From Lachnospiraceae bacterium (GTDB taxonomy: Bacteria; Bacillota; Clostridia; Lachnospirales; Lachnospiraceae), in NCBI GenBank assembly GCA_017964745.1, contig JAGCRJ010000285.1:1-17142 (forward strand): a DNA stretch of 17,142 nt, written 5' to 3'. Under the pieces are notes generated by a model. It worked only from the letters and a program-made list of their open reading frames with translations. It made no database searches and was not told the origin of the DNA. Shown here in pieces: positions 1 through 7,626 of this stretch; position 1 is the first letter of the stretch; each line of letters opens with the position of its first letter. The translations under genes were made by a program, and so were the position numbers.

Positions 1-627
1 GAGCCCCTCGAGCCTTCCGATGTGGGAGCCGATATGGTCGTAGGCTCTCTTATTAAGAATCCGGGCGGCGGACTCGCACAGACGGGCGGATATATAGCGG
101 GAACAAAGAAATGCATTGAGAACGCTTCCTTCAGACTTACGGCACCCGGACTCGGCAGGGAAGTCGGCCCCTCACTTGAAGCTATTTCGAGACTTTATCA
201 GGGATTCTTCATGGGTCCCGTCATAACGGCTTCTGCAATAAAAAATGCAATATTTGCTGCGGCATTATTTGAAAAGTACGGATTTGAAAGCTATCCTTCA
301 TCAAAAGAAGACAGACACGACATCATCCAGGCCATCACCTTCGGTAAGCCCGAGGGACTTATTGCCTTTTGTGAGGGCATTCAGGCTGCGGCTCCCGTGG
401 ATTCTTCCTTTGCTCCCGAGCCGTGGGATATGCCCGGTTATGATTCCAAGGTCATCATGGCAGCCGGTGCGTTCATATCGGGTTCCTCGATCGAGCTTTC
501 CGCAGATGGGCCTCTTCGCGAGCCCTATACCGCTTATTTCCAGGGCGGACTGACCTGGCCTCACGGTAAATTCGGCATAATCAAGGCCTTCCAATCTCTG
601 GTGGATAAAGGGCTGATTTTGTGCTAA
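1..627 (+). CDS. Methionine gamma-lyase / aluminium-resistance family PLP enzyme (3' part only)
   Basis: The frame is open from the first base of the window, so the N-terminal half lies upstream; 208 residues are visible of a family usually a little over 400. The visible part begins just before the PLP lysine block SLIKNPGGG, followed by TGGYIAG and the APGLGREVG stretch, all typical of the cystathionine beta-lyase/methionine gamma-lyase group (YnbB-like, 'aluminium resistance protein'). The likely Schiff-base lysine is encoded at 55-57. Known members are fold-type I PLP enzymes acting on sulfur amino acids in the cytosol; the true substrate is rarely tested and aluminium resistance is a historical label. 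The C terminus is complete, ending FQSLVDKGLILC. There is no hairpin terminator after the stop, so transcription may continue into the DUF4321 gene 62 bases on. Confidence 0.85.
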   Translation, partial: EPLEPSDVGADMVVGSLIKNPGGGLAQTGGYIAGTKKCIENASFRLTAPGLGREVGPSLEAISRLYQGFFMGPVITASAIKNAIFAAALFEKYGFESYPSSKEDRHDIIQAITFGKPEGLIAFCEGIQAAAPVDSSFAPEPWDMPGYDSKVIMAAGAFISGSSIELSADGPLREPYTAYFQGGLTWPHGKFGIIKAFQSLVDKGLILC

Positions 628-632
628 GATAT

Positions 633-660
633 TTGGGCGCACGGTATTCCGGATTATTAT
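633..660 (+). promoter_or_regulatory. Weak candidate sigma-A promoter before the DUF4321 gene
   Basis: A TTGGGC at 633-638 and TATTAT at 655-660 are separated by 16 bases in the gap between the lyase gene and the DUF4321 gene. The -35 match is poor and the site is AT-rich by nature. It is the only promoter-like pair I can find before the DUF4321-radC-mre run, so it is recorded as tentative. Confidence 0.25.
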
Positions 661-689
661 AAAAACATGCGCTATTTAATGGAGAGAGT

Positions 690-932
690 ATGAAGTACAG
701 AGGCTGGGTTTTATTTTTCCTGATAATAATCGGTTATATCCTCGGTAATCTGATCGGTCAGCACAGCGGAATAGCATTTTTGAATTACGGCGGTGCTTTC
801 GGACTCACCTCTCCCGTAGAGCTTAACATCGGATTCATGATCCTTACCTTCGGACTTACCTTCAATATCAATATTGCGGGTATCATCGGGATCATAATCG
901 CATTTGTATGTTTTAAGTTCATCAAGATCTGA
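690..932 (+). CDS. DUF4321 small membrane protein
   Basis: This 80-residue protein has a hydrophobic N-terminal helix (residues about 6-24, with GYILGNLIG), a short loop with GGAFGLTSP, and a second hydrophobic segment (about 47-78) ending in FKFIKI. Size, two-helix layout and location just upstream of radC/mreB fit the DUF4321 family of Clostridia. Its function is unknown; the recurrent position next to cell-shape genes suggests an envelope role, which is inference. Ribosome binding site GGAGAG at 681-686 supports the ATG at 690. The radC gene follows after 36 bases. In related genomes I recall a maf gene often sitting between DUF4321 and radC; none is present here. Confidence 0.8.
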   Translation: MKYRGWVLFFLIIIGYILGNLIGQHSGIAFLNYGGAFGLTSPVELNIGFMILTFGLTFNINIAGIIGIIIAFVCFKFIKI

Positions 933-968
933 TGCTTTCATCGTCCCGGAGAAGACGTAAGGGAGCAT

Positions 969-1655
969 ATGAAAGAAAAAACATATCCCGAAAAGCCCTA
1001 TGAAAGATTCAAGGCTTTCGGAGCCGGAGCTCTGACCGATGCCGAGCTTCTGGCCGTAATACTCAGAACGGGAACCAAAGGAAGCGATGCGGTCGATATA
1101 TCGGCCAAGGTGCTTTCTCTCGGAAAAGCTCCGCGTCAGGGTCTGCTTTCTTTATTTGACCTTGATATAAGAGAGCTTATGAAGATCCCGGGCATCGGAG
1201 AGGTTAAGGCGGTAAAGCTCAAATGCCTTGCAGAGCTCTGTACCAGGATGCATGAAGCCGGACTTAAAAGCGGCTTTTGTGCAAACAGTCCTTCTCTGGT
1301 AGCTGAGTTTTACATGGAGCGTCTGAGGCATGAAAAGAATGAATGCGTTCTTCTTCTGAGCCTTGATGCCAAAGGAAAGGTTCTCAGGGAATCCGTCATT
1401 TCAAAGGGAAGCGTTAACAGATCACTTGCTCCCGTAAGACAGATACTTCTCGAAGCTCTGGATGCGGAGGCCGTGAATATCATCCTGCTTCATAATCATC
1501 CGAGCGGTGATCCGTCACCTTCGGGAGATGACGAAAGGCTTACGGAGAAGCTTTTTACGACCTGTCTTCAGGCCGATATTCCGCTGATAGACCATATCAT
1601 CATCGGAGACAATACATATTTCAGTTTTAAAGAATCCGGTTTTTTACACGGTTAA
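969..1655 (+). CDS. radC: RadC family JAMM-domain protein
   Basis: The 228-residue length and two-part layout are those of RadC. Residues 1-95 form an N-terminal helical region with a helix-hairpin-helix (IPGIGEVKAVKLK, about 73-85). Residues 105-228 form the MPN/JAMM domain with the signature HNHPSGDPSPSGDD at 175-188. Predicted metal ligands are H175, H177 and D188, with S185 of the JAMM motif present; E141 is the likely catalytic glutamate. JAMM domains are zinc metal-dependent hydrolases, but RadC's own activity is unsettled and the old DNA-repair label came from a misassigned mutation. AAGGGAG at 959-965 precedes the ATG by three bases. It is the first gene of the tightly packed mre run; mreB starts 15 bases after its stop. 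Co-location with mre genes is common in Firmicutes and does not by itself show a shape function. Confidence 0.95.
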   Translation: MKEKTYPEKPYERFKAFGAGALTDAELLAVILRTGTKGSDAVDISAKVLSLGKAPRQGLLSLFDLDIRELMKIPGIGEVKAVKLKCLAELCTRMHEAGLKSGFCANSPSLVAEFYMERLRHEKNECVLLLSLDAKGKVLRESVISKGSVNRSLAPVRQILLEALDAEAVNIILLHNHPSGDPSPSGDDERLTEKLFTTCLQADIPLIDHIIIGDNTYFSFKESGFLHG

Positions 1656-1670
1656 AGAAAGGGTTTTTAT

Positions 1671-2681
1671 ATGGCTGCCAACGCATACGGTATCGACCTT
1701 GGTACCAACCACATCAAGATCTTTAATAACAATGACAATACGATCACCATTCAGAAGAATATGATCGCCATCAAGGATGAGACGGAGTTTTTCGCATACG
1801 GTGATTCCGCATATGAGATGCATGAGAAGGCACCCGCCAATATACAGATCTCTTATCCGCTTTCCTGCGGTGTTATTTCGGATCTTCATAATGTCGAGCT
1901 TCTGGTAAAGTATCTCATCAGCGATATACAGGGCGGCACTCCCAAGAGCGCTGATTTCCTTATTGCGGTACCTTACGATATCACCGATGTCGAAAAGAGG
2001 GCGTTCTACGATCTTCTTAAAGAAGCCGGTGTAAAGGCCCACAAGATCTTCGTCACCCAGATGGCCATCGCCGACGGTATAGGAATGGGTATCGATGTCA
2101 AGAATGCGGTAGGTGTTCTTGTCGTTAATGTCGGATTTGAAACAACCGAGATCTCCGTTCTTTCACTCGGAGGGATCGTTCTTTCCAAGCTTATCAAAGA
2201 GGGCGGACTTAAATTCGATGATTCCATCAGGACAGCCGTAAGAAACGAGTTCGGACTTCTTATCGGGGGAAAGACCGCTGAGGAAGTCAAGAAGAATCTC
2301 GGCGGACTTGAGAAAGAGCAGAAGGGTGCTCTCGTTTACGGAAGGGATATCGTTACCGGACTTCCCGTTCAGAGAGAGATTCCCACCAAGCTTATAGTTG
2401 ATTCTCTTGAAAATGATTTCAAGACCATCATAGATAACATTAAATTCATTCTGGAGAGAACTCCTCCCGAACTGTCTGCGGATATCTTCCGTAACGGCAT
2501 CTACCTTACGGGCGGCGCAAGCCAGGTATCACATCTTGTTGAGAGGATCGCCGACGGAACGGGTCTGAAGGTAAATGTTACGGATGAACCGATGACATCA
2601 ACAGCCTACGGACTTGGAAGGATAATCCAGGATCCCGAGTTTTCTTCTCTAGCACAGAGTGCCGAGGGCATGGGTAAATGA
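1671..2681 (+). CDS. mreB: MreB-type actin homologue, divergent nucleotide site
   Basis: The 336-residue length matches MreB. Visible motifs are phosphate-1 GIDLGTN (7-13), the VISDLHNVELLVKYLI block (68-83), phosphate-2 VVNVGFETTEISVLSLGG (151-168) and the adenosine motif GIYLTGGAS (276-284). MreB forms membrane-bound filaments that direct sidewall synthesis. Two changes stand out against the usual consensus. In phosphate-2 the DIGGGTT sequence reads NVGFETT, so the aspartate is N153. In the catalytic helix the usual EEP reads QMA, putting Q130 at the position of the hydrolytic glutamate (actin also has Gln there). Residues 325-336 form a short nonconserved tail. AAAGGG at 1658-1663 is the ribosome binding site. 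The stop overlaps the mreC start by four bases. I recall similar divergent MreB proteins in other Lachnospiraceae, so it is probably functional rather than decaying; it could also be labelled an Mbl-like paralogue. Confidence 0.9.
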   Translation: MAANAYGIDLGTNHIKIFNNNDNTITIQKNMIAIKDETEFFAYGDSAYEMHEKAPANIQISYPLSCGVISDLHNVELLVKYLISDIQGGTPKSADFLIAVPYDITDVEKRAFYDLLKEAGVKAHKIFVTQMAIADGIGMGIDVKNAVGVLVVNVGFETTEISVLSLGGIVLSKLIKEGGLKFDDSIRTAVRNEFGLLIGGKTAEEVKKNLGGLEKEQKGALVYGRDIVTGLPVQREIPTKLIVDSLENDFKTIIDNIKFILERTPPELSADIFRNGIYLTGGASQVSHLVERIADGTGLKVNVTDEPMTSTAYGLGRIIQDPEFSSLAQSAEGMGK

Positions 2682-3547
2682 GTCCTGTCGTAAAATCTAA
2701 GGGGGAGAGATTTACAATACCTGGTAAATATCTCCTCCTTATTTTAACCGGAATATGTATCCTGCTGATGATCCTTACTTACGGGACATCTGTTTTTGAT
2801 GTGCCCGTAAACAGCGCCGTCGGAACGATCATAGTTCCTTTTGAAAGCGGCATCTCAAGAGCGGGAGAATGGCTCAGAAACAGAAAAGATGAGCTTTCAT
2901 CCGTCCAGTCCCTTTTAAAGGAAAACGAAGAACTCAAGGCTCAGATCGCTCAGCTTACGGAAGAGAATATCATTCTCAATCAGGAAAGATATGAGCTTAC
3001 AGATATGCAGGCTCTTCTCGGACTTTCAGAGGTTTACAACTCCTACGAAAAGGTGGGAGCCCGTATCATCGCGAAGGATACCGGAAACTGGTATACCTCC
3101 TTTGTCATCGATAAAGGAACTGATGACGGACTGGCGATCGATATGAATGTTATTGCCGGCGGAGGTCTTATCGGAAGGATCACCAAGATCGGTCCCAACT
3201 GGGCGCGCGTTACTTCCATTATTTCCGACGGCTGCAATGTAAGCGGACAGGTTGCTTCATCCGATCTTACGCTGATCGTATCCGGTGATCTGTCACTCAA
3301 CGATAAAGGACTTCTTTCATTTTCGCAGCTATCCGATCCCGACGGTCTTGTCGTAAAAGGAGATAAGGTCATCACCAGCAATATAAGCGACAAATACCTT
3401 CCGGGACTGCTTATCGGTTATATCGATACTATTGAGACTGATGCCAATAACCTGACCAAATCGGGAACGATAAGCGTTGCCACTGACTTTTCATATCTTT
3501 CGACAGTGCTGGTCATAACCGATGTGAAAAATAACGATTACGAATGA
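2678..3547 (+). CDS. mreC: Rod shape-determining protein MreC
   Basis: This 289-residue bitopic membrane protein has a short cytoplasmic N terminus, a transmembrane helix at about 17-39 (LLLILTGICILLMILTYG), a coiled coil at about 70-112 rich in Glu, Leu and Gln, and a beta-rich extracellular domain with the MreC hallmarks ARIIAKDTGNWYTSFVIDKG (127-146), GGGLIGRI and LLIGYID. MreC links cytoplasmic MreB to the RodA/PBP2 synthases and activates PBP2. The start overlaps the mreB stop as ATGA (2678-2681), and GAGGG at 2664-2668 inside mreB supplies the ribosome binding site, so translation is likely coupled. Length and domain order are normal for the family. Confidence 0.96.
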   Translation: MSPVVKSKGERFTIPGKYLLLILTGICILLMILTYGTSVFDVPVNSAVGTIIVPFESGISRAGEWLRNRKDELSSVQSLLKENEELKAQIAQLTEENIILNQERYELTDMQALLGLSEVYNSYEKVGARIIAKDTGNWYTSFVIDKGTDDGLAIDMNVIAGGGLIGRITKIGPNWARVTSIISDGCNVSGQVASSDLTLIVSGDLSLNDKGLLSFSQLSDPDGLVVKGDKVITSNISDKYLPGLLIGYIDTIETDANNLTKSGTISVATDFSYLSTVLVITDVKNNDYE

Positions 3548-4071
3548 TCCAGAAAATACTGATCGCAATTTCAATACCTTTCTTTTTCCTGCTTCAAGCC
3601 TGTGTTTTCACTTCTCTGGAGCTTGGAAATGTTATCCCAAATCTGATGGTGCTGCTCGTATGCGTGTACGGTTTCTTTTACGGTGAAAAAACCGGAGCCG
3701 TATGTGGATTTTTTGCAGGCCTTCTCATGGATATCTTTTTCGGTGAGATGCTTGGTCTCAACGCTCTGATCATCATGCTCATCGGCTATGTCAACGGCGG
3801 CTTCAGCGGACTCTTTTACGCGGAGGATATAAGACTTCCTCTTATCCTCATCACCCTTTCGGATGCCACCTTCGGACTTATGTATTATGTTTCGACCTTC
3901 CTGATAAGAGGCAAGATCGGTTTTACTTATTATGCACTGAATGTCATCTGTCCCGAGATATTCTATACACTTTTGGTTTCTCTTGTGATCTATCCGATAC
4001 TACTCGGAATAGATACGCTTTTCAGAAATTACCGCATAAAGAAGGAGAGAGAATCGCAGCAGAATGTTTGA
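3544..4071 (+). CDS. mreD: Rod shape-determining protein MreD
   Basis: This 175-residue polytopic membrane protein has about six hydrophobic segments. The MreD signature is a proline-bearing PNLMVLLV, then GEKTGAVCGFFAGLLMDIFFG (about 48-68) and LGLNALIIMLIGYVNG. MreD is the integral-membrane partner of MreC in the elongation complex. The start overlaps the mreC stop as ATGA (3544-3547). No convincing Shine-Dalgarno lies upstream, so initiation probably depends on ribosomes terminating on mreC. Its last codons overlap the PBP2 start by eight bases. The C-terminal tail is basic (YRIKKERES). Confidence 0.95.
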   Translation: MIQKILIAISIPFFFLLQACVFTSLELGNVIPNLMVLLVCVYGFFYGEKTGAVCGFFAGLLMDIFFGEMLGLNALIIMLIGYVNGGFSGLFYAEDIRLPLILITLSDATFGLMYYVSTFLIRGKIGFTYYALNVICPEIFYTLLVSLVIYPILLGIDTLFRNYRIKKERESQQNV

Positions 4072-6931
4072 CGGTCTTCGTGAAAGGATAATAAGTATCT
4101 TCACGAGCAGGGTCACGATCATTTTCCTGATCATGACCTGTCTTTGCGGCATTCTTTTGTACAGATGCTTTTATCTTCAGATAATCAAAGGTTCCGATTA
4201 TCTCGAAAACTTCGTTCTCGAGCAGGAAAAGACCAGGGATATCATGCCCGTAAGAGGAAATATTTACGACTGTAACGGCAATCCTCTCGCATATAACATA
4301 CTTGCTTACAACATCAATCTCGAGGATACGTTTGAAACGTCTTCCGACAAGGACAGAAAGCTCAACGAGCTTATTTATAATCTTGTAAAATTCATTGAAA
4401 AAAACGGTGATTCCATCGATTCCGATTTCAAGATCGCACTGAATGAAGACGGTGAATTCGTCTATACGGTTTCGGGAACCCAGCTGAACAGATTCCTTGC
4501 TGATATTTACGGTCACGCCGATCCCGCATCACTTACCGAAGATGAGAAAAACACCACCGCGCTCGATGCGATGATCTATCTCAGCCGTAACTCCGGAAGA
4601 GGTTACAGATTCTCTGTCGGTGAAAGGATAGATCCCGATGACAAAAAATCCGAATTCATTGAGGGAAAAGGCTATACCCACAGGGAGTGGCTTCAGGTCG
4701 TTTCGATCAGATATGTGATGAGCCTTACCTCATACCGTAAGTATATCGGTACAACCATCGCAACCGATGTTTCCAAGGAGACGGTTGCACTGATCATGGA
4801 AAATTCCGATATTCTTCCCGGAGTAACGATCCAGGAGGATACGATCAGAAAATATGTTGACAGTAAGTATTTTGCACATCTGCTCGGATATACCGGACGG
4901 ATCTCACCCGAACAGATCGATATCCTGAATCAGAGAATGATAGATGAAGGTGCATCTGCGGGAACATATACTTCCGATGATGTTGTCGGCCAGCTCGGTA
5001 TCGAATATTACCTTGAGACCACTCTTCAGGGTTCCAAGGGATACGAGAAGGTCATGGTTGATAATACCGGTAAGGTTCTTTCTATTCTTGAGCATAAGGA
5101 TGCCGTTAGAGGACAGGATGTTTATCTTTCCATCGACAAGGATCTTACGATAGAGCTCTACGATATCACCGAAAGAAAACTTGCATATATTCTTGTACAG
5201 AAGATACAGAACGCAAAATATGCGGTAAAGACAACAGACTCGGTCAAGTCGATCCCGATCGCCGATGTTTACTATGCGGTGTTCCGTAACAATGTTCTTG
5301 ATGTATCACATTTTTCCGCTGACGATGCACTCGATATGGAGAGGATGGTCTACGGTAAATACCTTGATTACAAGGCAAATGTCTATTCGACTATCGAGAT
5401 GGGCATCAGAACCACCAGAACACCTTATTACAAGCTCAGCGATGAGTATAAGGTCTACCAGTATTACATCGTCAGGCTTCTTATGAACAACGGGATCATC
5501 ATGTCATCCGCGATCGATTCCGAAGACAGCTATTTCAAAGCATGGGACGGAGAGGGCGATGTGAGTCTGGGCGATCTTCTCGAGCATTGCATCGACACTG
5601 GACTTGTTGATATTTCCAAGCTTTCCCTGGATTCCAAATATGCAGATTCATCCGAGGTTTTTGATGCGCTTATCCTCAAGATATTCGAGCTTGCTGACAA
5701 GGACCCCGAATATCAGATAAGATTTTATAAATACATGATCCTGAACGATAAGCTTACGGGATATCAGGTCTGCAAGCTTTTATATGAGCAGGAAGCGATA
5801 AACATTCCCGAATCCGAGATCACAAGACTTAATGCCGGAGCCATTTCCGCATACACCTTCATGATCAACAGGATCTCGAATCTTGATATCACTCCCGCAC
5901 AGCTTGCGCTCGACCCCTGTAACGGATCGGTTGTAATGACAAATCCGAATAACGGACAGGTCCTGGCTCTGGTGACTTATCCCGGCTATGACAATAACCT
6001 TATGGCCAATTCGGTAAATGCGGCATATTACAACAGACTTATTAACGACGATTCGTCACCGCTTCTTAACTTTGCCACACAGTACAGGGCGGCTCCCGGA
6101 TCGACATTTAAGATAGTATCCGCAACTGCGGGATTTTCCGAAGGAGTAATCAACACGTCCACATTGTTCAACTGTTCGGGAGTATTCACGGAGGTCGATC
6201 CTTCGCCCAAATGTACCGCAGTACACGGTAACGAAACGGTAAGAACCGCGATAAGGGATTCATGTAACCTTTATTTCTTCAATGTCGGTTACAGGCTCGC
6301 AACCATGAACGGCTACTACGATGACGCCGCGGGTCTTGAATATCTGTATAAATACGCCGATATGTACGGACTTACCCAAAGATCGGGTGTCGAGATAAGC
6401 GAATACGAACCCGAGGTATCCGATCTCGACTCGGTTCGTTCATACATAGGTCAGGGTACCAACGCATATACTACGACACAGCTGGCGAGATATGTTTCAT
6501 CCATCGCAAACGGCGGTACGACATACGATCTGACTCTGCTCGATCATATAGAAGACTCATACGGAAGGACCGTATGGCAGCATGAGCCGGTGGTTTATAA
6601 TAATGTTTATCTGGAAGACTACCAGTGGAATGCGATCAAGAACGGTATGATCGACGGTGTTGAGAACAAGCCTTATTTCGCCGATATCCCGGTTCCCGTA
6701 GCGGGAAAGACGGGTACCGCGCAGGAATCCAGGTCAAAACCCGACCACGCGCTTTACATTGCGTTTGCACCCGCAAGGGGAGATGCAGAGGTTGCTCTGT
6801 GCTGCCGTATTCCTTACGGATTCTATTCGGATTATGCGGCTCAGCTTGCACATGAATGCCTGCAGGCGTATTACGATGTCGAACCGCTTGTGGATCAGAG
6901 TGCTTATTCAACAGATGAAAGAAGAGATTAA
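4064..6931 (+). CDS. mrdA: Penicillin-binding protein 2, class B transpeptidase with large internal insertion
   Basis: This class B PBP crosslinks peptidoglycan in sidewall growth. A transmembrane helix lies at about 17-38. The pedestal/dimer region starts at about 57-77 (DIMPVRGNIYDCNG) and includes the VVGQLGIEYYLE block (307-318). The transpeptidase domain carries all three motifs: SxxK as S680-T-F-K683, SxN as S733-C-N735, and K882-T-G884. At 955 residues it is far longer than a typical 600-700-residue PBP2. The excess sits between YLSIDKDLTIELYDI (354-368) and the GSVVMTNPNNGQVLALVTYP block (621-640), where other PBP2s have only about 20-30 residues. The inserted part, about 373-616, looks alpha-helical with several Tyr-rich stretches and resembles no domain I know. 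The ATG at 4064 is the first start after an in-frame stop at 4037; AAGGAG at 4042-4047 is somewhat distant. It overlaps mreD and is followed two bases later by minC. Confidence 0.94.
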   Translation: MFDGLRERIISIFTSRVTIIFLIMTCLCGILLYRCFYLQIIKGSDYLENFVLEQEKTRDIMPVRGNIYDCNGNPLAYNILAYNINLEDTFETSSDKDRKLNELIYNLVKFIEKNGDSIDSDFKIALNEDGEFVYTVSGTQLNRFLADIYGHADPASLTEDEKNTTALDAMIYLSRNSGRGYRFSVGERIDPDDKKSEFIEGKGYTHREWLQVVSIRYVMSLTSYRKYIGTTIATDVSKETVALIMENSDILPGVTIQEDTIRKYVDSKYFAHLLGYTGRISPEQIDILNQRMIDEGASAGTYTSDDVVGQLGIEYYLETTLQGSKGYEKVMVDNTGKVLSILEHKDAVRGQDVYLSIDKDLTIELYDITERKLAYILVQKIQNAKYAVKTTDSVKSIPIADVYYAVFRNNVLDVSHFSADDALDMERMVYGKYLDYKANVYSTIEMGIRTTRTPYYKLSDEYKVYQYYIVRLLMNNGIIMSSAIDSEDSYFKAWDGEGDVSLGDLLEHCIDTGLVDISKLSLDSKYADSSEVFDALILKIFELADKDPEYQIRFYKYMILNDKLTGYQVCKLLYEQEAINIPESEITRLNAGAISAYTFMINRISNLDITPAQLALDPCNGSVVMTNPNNGQVLALVTYPGYDNNLMANSVNAAYYNRLINDDSSPLLNFATQYRAAPGSTFKIVSATAGFSEGVINTSTLFNCSGVFTEVDPSPKCTAVHGNETVRTAIRDSCNLYFFNVGYRLATMNGYYDDAAGLEYLYKYADMYGLTQRSGVEISEYEPEVSDLDSVRSYIGQGTNAYTTTQLARYVSSIANGGTTYDLTLLDHIEDSYGRTVWQHEPVVYNNVYLEDYQWNAIKNGMIDGVENKPYFADIPVPVAGKTGTAQESRSKPDHALYIAFAPARGDAEVALCCRIPYGFYSDYAAQLAHECLQAYYDVEPLVDQSAYSTDERRD

Positions 6932-6933
6932 AG

Positions 6934-7626
6934 ATGGGATCAGGAGTCATCTTAAAACTCTATAACGGTGCGTACAAGCTTATTCTCGACCCCGACATGC
7001 CCTTTAACGAGCTGCTCGGACTTGTAAGGGATAAGTTCTATGCTTCAAGGTCATTTCTCGGAAATACCTCCGTCATTCTCGATATTGAGGGAAGAAAGCT
7101 TTCGGATATCGAGGAATCGCTTATCATTGATGCCGTTCATGCAAGCAGTGACGTTACGGTATCCTGCCTTGTCGGCAAGAATGAAAATGACCAGGAGCAT
7201 ATAAGAAAAGTTAAGGAGATCCTTGACGAAAGGCTTCAGGGCAGCGATAAATGCATGATACTTCAGTCATCCGTTATGAATAAACAGGTAATTGAAGTGG
7301 ATGAGAGCATCGTGATACTCGGAGACGTGAATCCCGGAAGCGAAGTGAGAAGTTCCGGCAATATCATTGTTCTTGGAGGTCTTTACGGATCCGCCCATGC
7401 AGGCTTCCCCGATGATGATTCCTGCTTTATATGCGCGGTTGAGCTCGAAGCCGAGAGAATGGATATCGGAATGCACAGCTATGTTCCCGAATCCAAGCCT
7501 ATCTGGAGTGCGGTTCTGAAGAGCGCGCCCAAGGTGGCAAGGATAAGTGACGGACAGTTTACCATAAGCCCTCTTAACAGGGTCGTTATGGAGAAGATCT
7601 ATGATTCTAAAAACGTACAGGCTTAA
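6934..7626 (+). CDS. minC: Septum site-determining protein MinC, degenerate MinD-binding motif
   Basis: The 230-residue length fits MinC. The N-terminal domain (1-80) begins VILKLYNGAYKLIL and includes the LGNTSVILDIEGRKLSD block. The C-terminal beta-helix domain (about 108-182) is recognised by ILGDVNPGSEV (128-138), GNIIVLGGLYGSAHAG (142-157) and CAVELEAERMDIG. MinC inhibits FtsZ polymerisation away from midcell after MinD recruits it to the membrane. Two oddities are visible. The RSGQ motif that normally opens the C-terminal domain and contributes to MinD binding reads M115-N-K-Q118. In addition, minD and minE, which normally follow minC, are absent and rodA follows directly. The tail after residue 185 is extended and not obviously conserved. 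The start lies two bases after the PBP2 stop, with a purine-rich GAAGAGAT upstream. The last 26 bases overlap rodA. Confidence 0.85.
   Translation: MGSGVILKLYNGAYKLILDPDMPFNELLGLVRDKFYASRSFLGNTSVILDIEGRKLSDIEESLIIDAVHASSDVTVSCLVGKNENDQEHIRKVKEILDERLQGSDKCMILQSSVMNKQVIEVDESIVILGDVNPGSEVRSSGNIIVLGGLYGSAHAGFPDDDSCFICAVELEAERMDIGMHSYVPESKPIWSAVLKSAPKVARISDGQFTISPLNRVVMEKIYDSKNVQA

Noticed and set aside
4022..4516. Minus-strand open frame of 164 codons opposite the mreD/PBP2 junction
   Set aside because: It is antisense to two recognised genes with no promoter or family resemblance.
4064..6931. PBP2 length as two fused genes or an assembly artefact
   Set aside because: The frame is continuous, codon use is uniform, and the flanking PBP2 parts join in the right order, so a domain insertion is simpler.
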